From NCBI GenBank assembly GCA_009823505.1, contig VZQC01006590.1, forward strand, positions 894,037 through 958,036: a stretch of DNA of 64,000 nucleotides. Direction: 5' to 3'. This stretch comes from Rhizomys pruinosus (lineage: Eukaryota; Chordata; Mammalia; Rodentia; Spalacidae). Positions 10,931 to 22,583 of this stretch are shown piece after piece. The translations under genes were made by a program, and so were the position numbers. How positions within the stretch are numbered: position 1 is the first letter of the stretch; each line of letters opens with the position of its first letter. The notes below the pieces were generated by a model. That model saw nothing but the letters and a program-made list of their open reading frames with translations. It made no database searches and was not told the DNA's origin.

Positions 10931-13900
10931 GTTAATCACCATTTTAAAGTAATATTCAAGGAACTGCCAGAAATAAGAGAAATGGGAACATGACTTCCTA
11001 AATAATCAAATTAAGTATTTGATCCATTTCGTTAATCATCAGTAAAGTTCTGCTAAATCTATTTGATATAACTAAAAATGTTACATTATAAAACTTGTAC
11101 ACCCGGAGTTATCTGGGACTCTAAGCAGCTGGAATTCAGAAACACTGCTAGAACATTAACAAACCCCCATTCAATATGGCACAAAGCACTCTAATTGTGA
11201 ATATATGCATAGTCGAAATATCATAGCTTTCTGTAATCAGCAGAATTGTGCTGAGTATACACATTCAGTAAAAACATGAATGGATCTCACCTGTACCTGC
11301 TCTAAATGTCCATCATCGTTATGATATATGTAGAAATGTTATTTAATAAATTATAACATTGTAGATTGGGTTAGTCAGTATTCCAAAGTATTGGAACAAG
11401 AATAAATCTTTTAGAGGCTGTTGTGTAAAAGAATTGAAAACAGAGTACACAGAGTAGATCGCTTCTAGAAGTTTCAAAATCTGGCAAAACCAAGTTTTGT
11501 TGATATAATTGGGGTAGACAGTAGGTTTCATATGACCAGTAGCAAAAATGGACCTGAGGACAGTGTTAAGTCAGCGGCATGTGTTTCTAAAAATCCGAGC
11601 ACCCTAGAGAAAGTCTGTCTTTCAGCATTGGCCAGGGGCTAGAGCCTGGGTTCTGGCAGATACACTGAATATTCTGTTTGATGTCATTATTTGTGTATCC
11701 CCAAGGCCCTAGTTAGTCTGTGTTTATATCAAATGCCTTGTTCTATACACCTTAAATCATGGGATTAAAGGTAATAGTTTTGCCAAGTAAGTTAATCTGA
11801 TCAATGAGCTCTGGGTTGAACATACTCTTACATTGATAAGATAATTTCTAAGGCATGGAAATGCTGTGGATTGAATCTCTTAATCAGTATTCCAAACAAG
11901 CATGATGCCATCCCTCCTCTGGAGACTCTGGTGAAGGCTCCTCCATCTCAAACACCAAACCTGGGATATGGAGCATGATGTGGGCTCCTTGAGGAAGAAT
12001 ACTAATATTCTGGGGTGTGGCGTGCCTGTATCTCCACTGCCCACCTTTCAATCTGTATTTACTTGTCACTTTATATGGTGTGGCCCTGACTGCAACAACT
12101 GTACATTCTATGACCCTTCTAGAGAGTTCTCAATCTGCAAGGGTAGTGGGGGGGTCTTTGGCACAAACTCCAGTTTGAGAATTGGGTTAATTGAAATATT
12201 CTTTTGGAACTCTTCACATCCTGTGTGATCACATTGTGAAAAATTCTCTGTTTTCTTTATAAATATTTCTAAATTCATTGTGTGCTTTAGTGAAAGATTT
12301 GCTCCCAAAATATTCTTTACGACATAGATTATGTATAGCTGTCCTATTTCTCATTGACTTTTTTCTTAAAGCCTAGCACACCTGGGAAGGAAGTCTCATT
12401 AAGAGAACTTCCCAGATACTGTTGGACTGTCTGAGCATGTCTGTGGTGAGTGTCACAATTGTTATTTGGCATAGAGCGGTCATCCCATTATGACATATGG
12501 AGTAAAAAAATCAATAAATAATCTGCAATCACTCTTTTTTGGGCTTTTGCAGACAAGGTCTCCCTATAGCCTCTGCTGGACTGAGAGTTATAAAAATCAA
12601 AATGGGGTTAGAATTTTAGGGACAGAATATTTGGTAGTATCAAGTTCAACTGAGTCTCAGAAAGAAAAAATGTGTATCATGACAATTGGGATGTTTTAAC
12701 ATTGGTGACTTAGAATGTTAGACAGGAGGGACAATGACCTGATGTTGATAAGTGACTAAAGTAAAGCAGGGTGTACTTCCTGAGTAGTAGGTAATCAGAA
12801 GTGGAAAAAAGACTGAGTGCCAGCTGGGGGGAATCTGGAAAGGGGATAAAAAGGGGCAAGAAGATAAGCAGCATGCTGAAAGAATTTGAGGAAGTGTCTG
12901 AATTTTATGATAGACTTTAAACATGGAAGCTTAATCAGCAAGCAGAGGAAACAGAGAGAACAGGAGATCAGAGAGGGAAGACAAAGCAAGGATCAAGAGA
13001 AGGAGATGTAAACAAGCATAAAAAGAAGAAAACAGAAGCAAAAAAAGACAGACAGGTAGTAACAATACAACAGACAGATATTACTTGCAGTAGAAATAGC
13101 TTCTATAACACTGTCCACACAAGAACATTGGAACAATGAAATGTATTTCCCAAATAAACCAGAAGGGTATTCATAAGAGAGGGAGGAATCCCCTCATTCA
13201 CGAGCACAACTAAAATATCAACAACTTCCTTAACACACTAATTTGGTAATGAACATTTAAATCATTTCTGTTGTTTGAGATAAATATATTTGTAAATATT
13301 GCTTTTGGATATTAAACAATATGACTTTCTATGAATTATTTATATATTAAATACCCACAATTTCTAGTGGTATTTAGCTGCTTGGGGCTACCTGTGCTTA
13401 CTAATTACTGCATGGCCTGGGGACTCCTTCCTTAACTACTACAGACAGGTGAGAAGCACGTTGAATTTTCCATCAAGGAGAAGCTGAGATTAACACCTTT
13501 CCTCTCCAGCATAAATGGTTGCTGTGGGGATCAGTGGATCTAGGCATATGTGGATGCATTTTATGAATCAAAAGTCTTCAGTGTTATTTAAGAGATAATG
13601 GCTGTTGCTGTCATTGCAATTAATATTATAAATTGTGGTACAAAAGAAGAATTCAGTTTTTCTATTCCAAGTTTGTAGAAAATGCAATTTTAAATGTATG
13701 TACTCTGAAATTTATTTACATACTTCTTGATTTTCTGGTTATATCACATCAGGGTTGGCCTCATGGGAACCTAGGCCATTCCGCAGACAACTGTCATTCC
13801 AGGAGTGAAGCATTCAGGAAAGGGCCTACATTTGGTCACATTCTGTCCTCATAGATTAAGTGTGAAGTTACAGTACTGAGAAAAACCATGGAATCACTGG

Positions 13901-14395
13901 AATAATATAAGTCAATCATATATATTTTGTTTAGTCAGTAGAAATCAATGAAATTTGCCTTTGGGATAACAGAAGGCAAGGCTTTTGTTTTTACTACTGA
14001 GCAGTTTTAAAGAGAATTAATTAAGTGTAATCCTATTAAACATCTTGAAATAGATTGTGACCCTTAAATGCATTGCTTTGAGGCACAGCTCGTTCTTTAA
14101 AGTGTTTACAACAAGCTATTAACTGCAGTAGTGTGCAGACAGTCATCATCTCATTACCTCAGTTGTGTTTAGTCTCTCTGTCCCCAATCAATTTCCAAGG
14201 AAACAAAGCTTATTGTCGCTTACTGCTCTAAGACCTCTCTGAGTTATTACACATTCAGTTAAATATTCACTGCTTTATCAGAGTCATCATTCTTCACGTA
14301 AACCTTTTAGTCTGACTACACTGTTCTTACACACATGGACATGCTCTTGTTTGTATTCACCACATGTGTATGTGAGTGGTGAATATTGTCTGTAA
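10931..14395. other. Unassigned intergenic sequence
   Basis: Mostly single-copy-looking AT-rich DNA. Open frames are short and overlap on both strands. Apart from a B1 scrap near 12530-12590 I recognise no repeat, exon or promoter. Confidence 0.4.
12528..12590 (-). repeat. B1 fragment
   Basis: 'ttttttgggcttttgcagacaaggtctccctatagcctc' resembles the 3' part of a minus-strand B1; the rest is missing. Confidence 0.45.
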
Positions 14396-15380
14396 TTGCC
14401 CCTAATCTATCAAATGATTATATTGACCCTTCGGTATATTTTACTTAATTTTTATGTATTTCACATAAAACATCTTGATTGTTTTTATGCCCCTCTACCA
14501 TCTGTAACCCCTGTAGTACCCCCACCAAATTTCATGCATTCTGTCATTTATGTTAAGGCCTATCAAGTCAAGTTACTATACCCAGTTGTACCTCAGAACA
14601 AGGTCATCAACTGAAGTCTGTTCGGCCTATCTTGAGCCTTTCCCTTGAAGAACATAAGTTCTTCCTCACCAAGTAGTTAAAGTAACCAGCTGCCGTCAAC
14701 TCTTCAGCTAAGTCTGGGGCCTGGTGCCCATTTCCTGTTCTGTGATGTGTTTTGGTCAGATTGAGTTTGCATGGGTCTTATGCATGCTGACACCATGACT
14801 ATATACTATATGAGTAGGATTCCCAGGAGTCTGTGAGACTCTGTTTCCATATGGTCATGTATTACATTTGTCTATGGATGTGGCAGTCTTAGGGTTTTCT
14901 CTAGGATCTATGACATCTCCAGCCATGTGTATTTGCCTATGTTTATAGTACCACACATGAGTTCCCTCCCATTGACTAGGCTTAATTTCAATGAGGTAGC
15001 TGTTGATTACCACCAAGTGCCACTACTGCTGCAATATAGTTTGCTATGGCTATCATTGTTGTATTTATTAAGCCTTAAACTGGGCTTGGACCAACAATTG
15101 GACCAACTTGTATAGTGTTCTTCAAACCTATGAGAGCTAACCTTCAAGGAGGTGGCTTCCAGGTCAGGTTCAGCTCCATTGCTCCAAGTCCTATATCCGA
15201 AGTATGTCTTGTCTTCAGGAATGGGGTCTTACCTTCAATTCTGGGAGGCTATAAAGGGCTATGGCAATGGTTTATGTTCTCTGAGGAGTCTGCTGGTAGT
15301 GGGAGAGACTGAAGATAGTCCCAAAGGCAGGCCTGGGCACAGAAGGATTGGGCTGAGGCTAATTATAGTCACCTTTTTAC
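14396..15380 (-). mobile_element. L1 3'UTR (older family)
   Basis: Minus-strand sequence with 'ttaaggcctatcaagtca', 'gagtttgcatgggtcttatgcatgc' and later G/A-rich blocks, the same layout as 52670-53940. No ORF2 end is attached, so it is a 5'-truncated insertion about 1 kb long. Confidence 0.55.
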
Positions 15381-16877
15381 ATTATTTGGATTTGTTACCA
15401 TGAATTGCAAAGATACTACACTATATTTTAATTTCATAATTATAACAGAGAAGATAAAATTTAATTTGCATAATGACAATCTTTTCTGACAGGCCTAGAA
15501 ACTATAAGTCCCAGTTGATATGGTTGTAGTTAAACTAGTATCAACACAATAATCAAATACAAAACTTGGAAATTTACATGTGTATAATTAAATACACACT
15601 TTATATTGGAAAAATATAGTTTTGTTGTCCCATGAAACAATAATTCTTTTGTGAATTCCTGTATTATTTAAGGTAAAGATATTAGTATTCTGAAAAAAGA
15701 TGAAGTTTTGTATTAAACAATGACAAGTTGAGTTCTAAGCAATATATATATATAATATATAATATATATATTAATATATATAATTATCATATATATATAT
15801 ATATAATTACATCTATCATATATATATATCACAAATAATATAGGATATTTATTTATTTATTTTGTTTTTTTTTTACATATCAAGTAGTTGATACTTCAAA
15901 ATCATTGGACAGAAGGTTTGTAAACCTGTGGCATTTTGACAGGAAAACAAGTTGTGTGTTACAGGAGATTCAGTAAGAATTTGCATAACATAAGCATGGT
16001 CCATTTGCATATTCTCTAACCACTCACAGGTTAGATGGGATATTTTTTGTCAGTTAAAAAAATATGGGTCCCAGTATATTTGGGAATGTGAGGAATAGAA
16101 AATTTAGTATTTATTCCAGGCATTTCTTTCCTTTTCCACAGCCAAGTTTACAGTAACCTGAAAAGACCTTTCTGTACCATATCTGTGAATCAGGGTGGGG
16201 TCTGGAATAATGTCCCTAGACAGTTTTCCAGCTTTGAGACTTTCCCAGCCTCTTCAGGACAGTCAGAGGTGAAGGTGCGATGGAGTCTAGGCTGAGGGGA
16301 CTCCTCTTTCCTCTCCCTGTCTCCTCAAGGCCTGACAGAACTCATTCCTTCTTTAATCCTGGTGTGTGTGTTTGGGAAGCTGACTTCAGAAAAGGATTAA
16401 TTTTGTTACTTGTCTTTTCTCACTGTCTAAGTCAGTTTTCAAGTATGGCTACAATTACATGTTTTAAAATTGCATTGTTTTTGTAGATAAATGAATAACT
16501 TAAATCATGCTTGGAATTTGTGATGACCAAATGCATTTTTAATTAATGAAATGATTTAAGTCGAAATACTTAATTTTGAACCCTGACTTTATATGCTTAA
16601 AACATACTCTTCCTACATAAGGAATACAAATCAGAGTGATAAAACTTAATTGTATTTTCAGGAAAGATGTTTGAATGTGGGAATAATACTTTGGAATATC
16701 AATTAGGGTCATTTAAATGATCAATTGTAGGATGAGAATTACTGTACAATATTACAATAAAACACTTACCCCTACCTACTTCATCAGGAAGAGGGGTTCT
16801 ATAGATAATAAGTGATTTGACAACAGTCTTCTTTATGTTAAAATTAAAAAAAAAGATACTTTTAAAATCTCATAGCT
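15381..16877. other. Unassigned intergenic sequence
   Basis: No gene or repeat recognised apart from an AT microsatellite. A GC-richer patch at 16180-16390 has no long frame. Confidence 0.4.
15741..15832. repeat. AT microsatellite
   Basis: Interrupted TA repeats over about 90 bp. Confidence 0.85.
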
Positions 16878-17099
16878 GGGGCTGGAGAGATGGCGTAGCA
16901 GTTAAGAGTGACGACTGCTCTTGCAGAGGACTCGGGTTCGATCCCCAGCACCCACATGGTGGCTGAGAACCATCTTTGACTCCAGTCCCAGGGGAATCTG
17001 ACACCCTCTTCTGACCTCTGAGGCATTGCACGACACGGGTGCACAAACCTACATGCAGAGAGTACATTCATACATATAAAAAAGAAAAAAAAGAAAAAA
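16878..17099 (+). repeat. B2-type SINE
   Basis: Complete: starts 'ggggctggagagatgg', has the RNA polymerase III B-box 'ggttcgatcc' and ends in an A-rich 'ataaaaaagaaaaaaaag' tail. Weak flanking repeats 'ctcatagct'/'ctcacagct' may be the target duplication. Confidence 0.9.
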
Positions 17100-18099
17100 C
17101 CCTCACAGCTTACATCTCCACTCAATGATTGATTTCTCACTGTATGATTTTATTCCACAAGTAGTTTCACAACTTACTGCTACCCTGTGGAGCTAAAACT
17201 CTCATTTTTGTGGTGAGATGCATTAACCTGATGGATAACTATCAGTATTACCACAGGTTTCTTTACAATTTCCCTGTGGCTTTGACAAATAGGAAACAGC
17301 ATACACTGAATTAAATGAACACTGTGTAGGGGAAGAACTCAAACTCCTCACTGAAAACTTTGGCTCTATCCACAGCCTTAGTGGCATTAACCACAGTGTT
17401 GGGGTCTTCTCTCCAGTGCCAAAATTGCTCCCATCAGCTCCTGTTCTGGGCTGGGGTTGGCTAATGTGTTCACTTGGTTTTACCAACATCTTTAGCACAC
17501 TGAGTAACCACCTCAGGACCTTCTCCTCTGTGAGTACTCATGTGACCCTGTAACTTCCAACAAAGCTCATGTATGAAGAATGCCTTGAAGTCCCATTCAC
17601 ATATATGTTTCTACTCTGTATAATATTTAGTTCTATACTACGTATAATTGGATAATGCAGTGTTCACTTTTAAACAGATACTCATCAACTCAAACACTTA
17701 TGCAGTCAGAACATATAGAGTTAAGAGTGTTTCTGATAACCCGGGAGCCCAAAATATCATTCAAAAATTCGATTTCCACAAGAATTTGTAACAGTTCACT
17801 TTCAGAGGAAGGAGTCACTACTAAGATCTTATCAAAGGAAGTTTTACTGGGGAAGTTAATTTCTGAATACATGAATTCTCTATGTGAAAGAAGGAAAGAC
17901 AGGACTGTCTGAATCTCAGGGAAAGTTCCGTCAGATAAGCTGCCTCAAGCAGAAATTTGTCTTCCATGAATAAGCGGAACTCCTCAAATGTGTCCTGCTC
18001 AGCATTTCAAGATTACCTTATTTGGTAAAACCAAGTGAATGCAAATAAAGACACACCTGAAACTACTCACACCCAGCAGTATGATCTAAATATGACAGC
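17100..18099. other. Unassigned intergenic sequence
   Basis: A 91-codon minus-strand frame (17223-17498) resembles no family I know and has no start or codon-use support. No repeat recognised. Confidence 0.35.
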
Positions 18100-18242
18100 T
18101 ATCTGACTTCACTTCTGTCAGCTTGGTAGAGCCAAGAGTCTTCTGAGAAGGGAATCTCAACTGAGGGATGCTAATATCAGGTTGGCCATGTGAACCTATC
18201 TGTGGGGTGTTTCCTTGGTTAGTAATTGACAGAAGAAGGGGG
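18100..18242 (+). mobile_element. URR1-like hAT-Charlie transposon, left part
   Basis: 'agccaagagtcttctgagaa', 'ggaatctcaactgagggatg' and 'ttagtaattgacagaaga' follow the layout of rodent URR1 non-autonomous hAT elements. The rest of the same element resumes at 24793, so the ERV-L inserted into it. Confidence 0.65.
18238..18242. repeat. ERV-L target-site duplication (left)
   Basis: GGGGG directly before the LTR. It matches GGGGG at 24788-24792 (a sixth G follows), giving a 5-bp duplication. Confidence 0.7.
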
Positions 18243-18712
18243 TGTATTAGTCAGGGTTCTCTAAAGAAACAGAAGAAACAGGACGAATATATAGTTACAT
18301 ACAATTTGTTGATTTGCTCACGTGACAGAGTTCAAGGAGTCCAACAGTTGCTGCGCCGCACTGGAGAGGCTGAGAATACAGAGAACTGCTCAGTACACAA
18401 GGCTGGATGTCTCAGTAGTCCCAATCTGGTGCTGAAGGCCCAATGGATTCCAGGAGATCTGCGGGTCTCAGTACACGCTGGGATCCAAAGGGTTGATCAC
18501 AGCAGCAAGACAACCTCACCATTGAGAGAGAGGCAAGCCACAGGAAAATGAAGCCAGCTCCCTCTGACATGGCCTTTTATACTGCCTGCTGGTAGAAGGT
18601 AACACCCATATTTGGGTGGGCAATCCGGGTTGAGGTAGTGCAATCTGAAGATCCTTTTTCTCTTGTTTGTTCCTTAGTCCAGTAAAGTTGACACCCAGGA
18701 TTAACCATCACA
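18243..18712 (-). mobile_element. ERV-L 3' LTR (MLT2-like)
   Basis: 470 bp, TGTGATGGTTAATCC...ACTAATACA in the minus-strand sense, a form typical of MLT2/ERV-L LTRs. A TATAAAAGG box lies at 18573-18581 (minus). A run GGGGTGGACTT, the likely polypurine primer, directly precedes the LTR on the minus strand (18713-18723). Confidence 0.88.
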
Positions 18713-19106
18713 AGTCCACCCCTTGTCAACTTGACACCAATAAATAGCCTTTCCTTATGTTATGCTTAAATGTCAATTGCGAATAATTGCAAAGTCATAA
18801 TTCCATCTAACATGTTATAAGTGTCTCATGTGCAATCACAAATCATTATATATTAGAGTAGGTGGTAATGTCCTTGAGAAACATGTAGTGCTTCAGTATC
18901 TAATAACCTAAATATGACCACACTTAACACTTATCTCAGTTGCACATTCAAAAGGGAACAACACAAGTATCTGCTTAATATATGTATATATATGAACAAG
19001 CACATTCTTAACCAAATAGGACAAAAGTTAATATCTATTATAATCCACGTTTCTGCAACTGGTCCCCTGTCCTCAGCTGATATTTATGACTACCTTCTTC
19101 TACTAC
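18713..19106 (-). other. ERV-L 3' non-coding region
   Basis: AT-rich sequence between the dUTPase stop and the 3' LTR. No env-like frame, signal peptide or membrane segment is present. Confidence 0.7.
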
Positions 19107-19463
19107 TCATTCTGTATTTCCTCCACCATCAGCAAGCATTTCTGCAGGTCTTGTCTCTTTCCCTTGAGGAGTGACCCATACGTTCATCCTTGAAGGGTCT
19201 GGGCCATTTGTTGTCCTGTCTGGTTTGGGTTGTTGGAATTTCCCATTGACCTTAATCATAGGACATGGTAGCACCAGAAGGAGCCCTACAGCATCTCCTG
19301 CTTTCCAGACATAATCTTCCTTGCCCCCATTGTGGAGAAAAAGTCCAATTTCCCCCTGGTATTCTGGATCAATCACTCCTCCTACTACTGTTATTCCTTC
19401 CTTAGCCTGTTGGCTTAAGGGCAGTAGAAGCCCAAAGTAGCCAGGGGGAAGTCTTAGCTTTCA
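19107..19463 (-). pseudogene. ERV-L dUTPase domain (end of pol)
   Basis: The C-terminal domain of ERV-L pol encodes a dUTPase, an enzyme that lowers dUTP during reverse transcription. Visible here are 'VIDPEYQGEI', the substrate-pocket motif 3 type, and a following 'GLLLVLPC' strand. The reading frame is bounded on both sides by in-frame TGA codons at 19461-19463 and 19107-19109. It lies in the same frame as the piece at 19461-19670 but not in the frame of the main pol ORF. It is non-functional as it stands because no intact frame links it to pol. Confidence 0.75.
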
Positions 19464-20219
19464 ATTCAATGGAAGGCATGCTTTATCTCCTGGCAAAAGC
19501 ACTCCCGACATTGGAGCCAAAACTTCTAGACAAGTAGAACGCAAGGTCGTGGGTACAGGAAGCAAAAATTTCCCTACTGGGTCACTAGGGGTGAGTGGAA
19601 TCACTCCCACTTGTACCCCTTGGTTCATGGACCCATGAATTCTGGCTATAGGAGAAACAGTACCATACATACAGCAGGTGCTGATTCAAAGCACATACTG
19701 CCTGCTGGAGAACCTTGCCCCAGCCCTCCAGGGTATTGTTACCTAATTGGCACTGTAACTGTGTCTTCAAGAGGCCAGTCCATCGTTCTATCAAGCCAGC
19801 TGCTTCTGGGTGGTGGGGAACATGGTAAGACCAGTGGATAACATGACCATGGGCCCACCTTCGCACTTCTTTGGCTATGAAGTGAGTTCCTTGGTTAGAA
19901 GTGATGCTGTGAGGAATACCATGATGGTGGAAAAGGCATTCTGTAAGTCCCTGGATGGTAGTTTTGGCAGAAGCATTATATGCAGGAAAGGCAAATCCAT
20001 AACCAGAATAAGTATCTATTCCTGTAAGGACAAAAAATTGTCCCCTCTATGACGGAAATGGTCCAATGTAGTCAACTGCTACCAGGTTGCTGGCTGGTCA
20101 CTCTGGGGAATAGCACCATATCGGGGTCTCAATGTTGGTCTCTGCTGTTGGCAAATCTGGCACTTGGCAGCAGCTGTAGCCAGATCAGCCTTGGTGAGTG
20201 GAAGTCCATGCTGTCGAGC
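19461..20219 (-). pseudogene. ERV-L integrase, broken
   Basis: The integrase inserts viral DNA into the chromosome. The zinc-binding HxxxxH lies at the end of the upstream ORF, and the CxxC of that motif falls in this part. Core-domain landmarks are readable in pieces, including 'HHPEAAGLIERW', which holds the catalytic Glu. The second catalytic Asp position reads Asn (codon AAC, 19894-19896). Breaks: TGA at 20220-20222 ends the pol ORF, TAG at 20079-20081 follows in the same frame, then frameshifts occur near 20075 and near 19675. Open pieces are 19585-19866 (93 codons) and 19461-19670 (69 codons). Confidence 0.8.
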
Positions 20220-22583
20220 TCATGCATAACCTCCATTTCTGCCACCATGACCACTTTGTTCATGGGCCCATTGAGCAACAATAGGGATAGCTGGAGAAAG
20301 AGGCTGACTATCCACAGAATGAATCAACCAATCTACTTGATTATTAAACTCGTCCTCTGCTGAGATCACCATTTGATGAGCATTTACATGAGACACAAAT
20401 ATCTTCACATCCTTTGACCATTCAGAGAGCTCTAGACACATACTTATTCCCCATATGTCTTTCTCACCAATTTTCCAGTCATGCTCCTTCCAAGTCCCTG
20501 ACCATCCACCCAAATCATTGGCTACAGTCAATGAACCAGTATATAATCGAACCTCTGGCCATTTCTCCTTCCAGGCAAAATGCACAACTATGTGCACTGC
20601 CCGAAGTTCTGCCCACTGTGAAGACTTTCCTTCACCAGTGTCCTTTAGGGTTGTTTCAGAAATTGACTGTAATGCTGTAGCTGTCCACCTCTGGGTGGTG
20701 CCTGCACAGTGTGCAGAACCATCAGTAAACCAGTCCTTAGTCTTCTCTTCCTCAGTCAACTGATCATAGGGCAAACCCCATGAAGCCATAGGTGCATGCT
20801 TAAGCCCAGGAGACATTGTAACAGGAGTGGGAACCATAGGCATTTGGGCAACTTCTTCATGTAGCTTGCTTGTGCCCTCAGGGCCTGCCCGGGCCCTGTC
20901 CCGTATGTACCACTTCCATTTGACAATGGACTGTTGCTGTGCACGTCCTACTTTATGGTCTGGTGGGTCAGATAACACCCAGCTCATGATGGGCAGCTCA
21001 GGTCGCATGGTGACTTGGTGGCCCATTGTCAAACGTTCAGTTTCCACTAAGGCCCAATAGCAGGCTAAGAGCTGTCTCTCAAAAGGAGAATAGTTGTTTG
21101 CAGATGAAGGTAGAGCCTTGCTCCAAAATCCCAAGGGCCTCCGCTGTGATTCCCCTATGGGAGCCTGCCACAGACTCCAGACAGCATCTCTATCTGCCAC
21201 TGATACCTCAAGCACCATTGGGTCTGCTGGATCATATGGCCCTAGGGGCAGAGCAGCCTGCACCGCAGCCTGGACCTGTTGAAGAGCCTTTTCCTGTTCC
21301 AAGCCCCACTCAAAGTTTGCTGCCTTACGAGTCACCTGATATATGGGTCGTAGTAACACACCCAGATGAGGAATGTGCTGCCTCCAGAATCCAAAAAGAC
21401 CCACCAGACGTTGTGCTTCTTTCTTGGTGGAGGGAGGGGCCAGGTGCAACAACTTATTCTTTACCTTAGAAGGAATGTCTCTGCATGCTCCACACCACTG
21501 AACTCCTAGAAACTTCACCGAGGTAGATGGCCCTTGAATTTTAGTTGGATTTATTTCCCATCCTCTCATGCGCATATGCTTTACCAACAAGTCTAGGCTA
21601 GCTGCTACCTCCTGTTCACTGGGTCCAATCAACATAACATCATCAATATAGTGGACCAGTGTGATATTTTGTGGAAGAGTCAGGCGATCAAGATCCCTTC
21701 TAACTAAGTTATGGCACAACGCTGGAGAGTTAACATACCCCTGAGGTAAGACAGTAAAGGTATACTGTTGGCCTTGCCAGCTGAAAGCAAATTGCTTCTG
21801 GTGGTCCTTATGAACCGGTATTGAGAAAAAAGCATTGGCCAGATCAATAGCTGCATACCAGGTACCAGGAGACATATTAATCTGCTCGAGTAAGGACACC
21901 ACATCTGGTACAGCGGCTGCAATTGGTGTCACTACTTGGTTGAGTTTTCGATAGTCAACTGTCATTCTCCATGATCCATCTGTCTTTTGCACAGGCCAAA
22001 TTGGAGAGTTAAATGGAGATGTGGTAGGAATCACCACCCCTGCATCTTTCAAATCCTTGATAGTGGCATTAATCTCCGCAATCCCTCCAGGGATACGATA
22101 CTGTTTTTGGTTCACTATTTTCCCTGGTAGAGGCAACACCAATGGTTTCCATTTGGCCTTTCCAACCATAATAGCCCTCACTCCACAGATCAGGGAACCA
22201 ATGTGGGGATTCTGCCAATTTCTAATTATATCTATCCCAATTATACATTCTGGGACTGGGGAAATAACTACGGGATGCGTTCTGGGACCCACTGGGCCCA
22301 CCGTGAGTCGGACTTCAGCCAAAACTCCATTTATCACCTGACCTCCATAGGCCCCTACTTTAACCGGAGGGCCACAATGCTTTTTAGGGTCTCCTGGGAT
22401 CAGTGTCAACTCAGAACCAGTATCCAATAGGCCTCGAAAAGTCTGATTATTTCCTTTTCCCCAGTGTACAGTTACCCTAGTAAAAGGCCTCAGGTCCCTC
22501 TGGGGAAGGACAGGAGGAAGGCAAACAGCATAACTCTTTGGTATTGTGACAAGGTCCTTCCTCACTGGAACCCGGCCACCCCT
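20220..22583 (-). CDS. ERV-L pro-pol: protease, reverse transcriptase, RNase H
   Basis: An open frame of 787 codons directly after, and in the same frame as, the gag stop. Counting from the GTG codon at 22565: protease with '[13 protein letters not shown]' (active site D48-T-G-S), reverse transcriptase about 140-400 with '[13 protein letters not shown]' (273) and the YIDD box at 306-309, a connection region, and RNase H about 605-750. RNase H has D615 ('WFTDGSA'), E653 and D745, but the third acidic position is Gly677 (codon GGT at 20535-20537), which should impair or abolish cleavage. The start of integrase (HxxxxH) follows, then TGA at 20220-20222. There is no ATG before residue 133, so expression would require readthrough of the gag stop. 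Full ERV-L pol is longer; this piece ends early in integrase. Confidence 0.9.
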   Translation of the reverse strand, partial: RGGRVPVRKDLVTIPKSYAVCLPPVLPQRDLRPFTRVTVHWGKGNNQTFRGLLDTGSELTLIPGDPKKHCGPPVKVGAYGGQVINGVLAEVRLTVGPVGPRTHPVVISPVPECIIGIDIIRNWQNPHIGSLICGVRAIMVGKAKWKPLVLPLPGKIVNQKQYRIPGGIAEINATIKDLKDAGVVIPTTSPFNSPIWPVQKTDGSWRMTVDYRKLNQVVTPIAAAVPDVVSLLEQINMSPGTWYAAIDLANAFFSIPVHKDHQKQFAFSWQGQQYTFTVLPQGYVNSPALCHNLVRRDLDRLTLPQNITLVHYIDDVMLIGPSEQEVAASLDLLVKHMRMRGWEINPTKIQGPSTSVKFLGVQWCGACRDIPSKVKNKLLHLAPPSTKKEAQRLVGLFGFWRQHIPHLGVLLRPIYQVTRKAANFEWGLEQEKALQQVQAAVQAALPLGPYDPADPMVLEVSVADRDAVWSLWQAPIGESQRRPLGFWSKALPSSANNYSPFERQLLACYWALVETERLTMGHQVTMRPELPIMSWVLSDPPDHKVGRAQQQSIVKWKWYIRDRARAGPEGTSKLHEEVAQMPMVPTPVTMSPGLKHAPMASWGLPYDQLTEEEKTKDWFTDGSAHCAGTTQRWTATALQSISETTLKDTGEGKSSQWAELRAVHIVVHFAWKEKWPEVRLYTGSLTVANDLGGWSGTWKEHDWKIGEKDIWGISMCLELSEWSKDVKIFVSHVNAHQMVISAEDEFNNQVDWLIHSVDSQPLSPAIPIVAQWAHEQSGHGGRNGGYA

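Noticed and set aside
17223..17498. 91-codon minus-strand ORF as a processed pseudogene
   Set aside because: No poly-A, no target duplication and no protein family recognised.
18713..19106. Search for an ERV-L env gene
   Set aside because: The 390 bp between dUTPase and 3' LTR hold no membrane segment or env-like frame; lack of env is normal for ERV-L.
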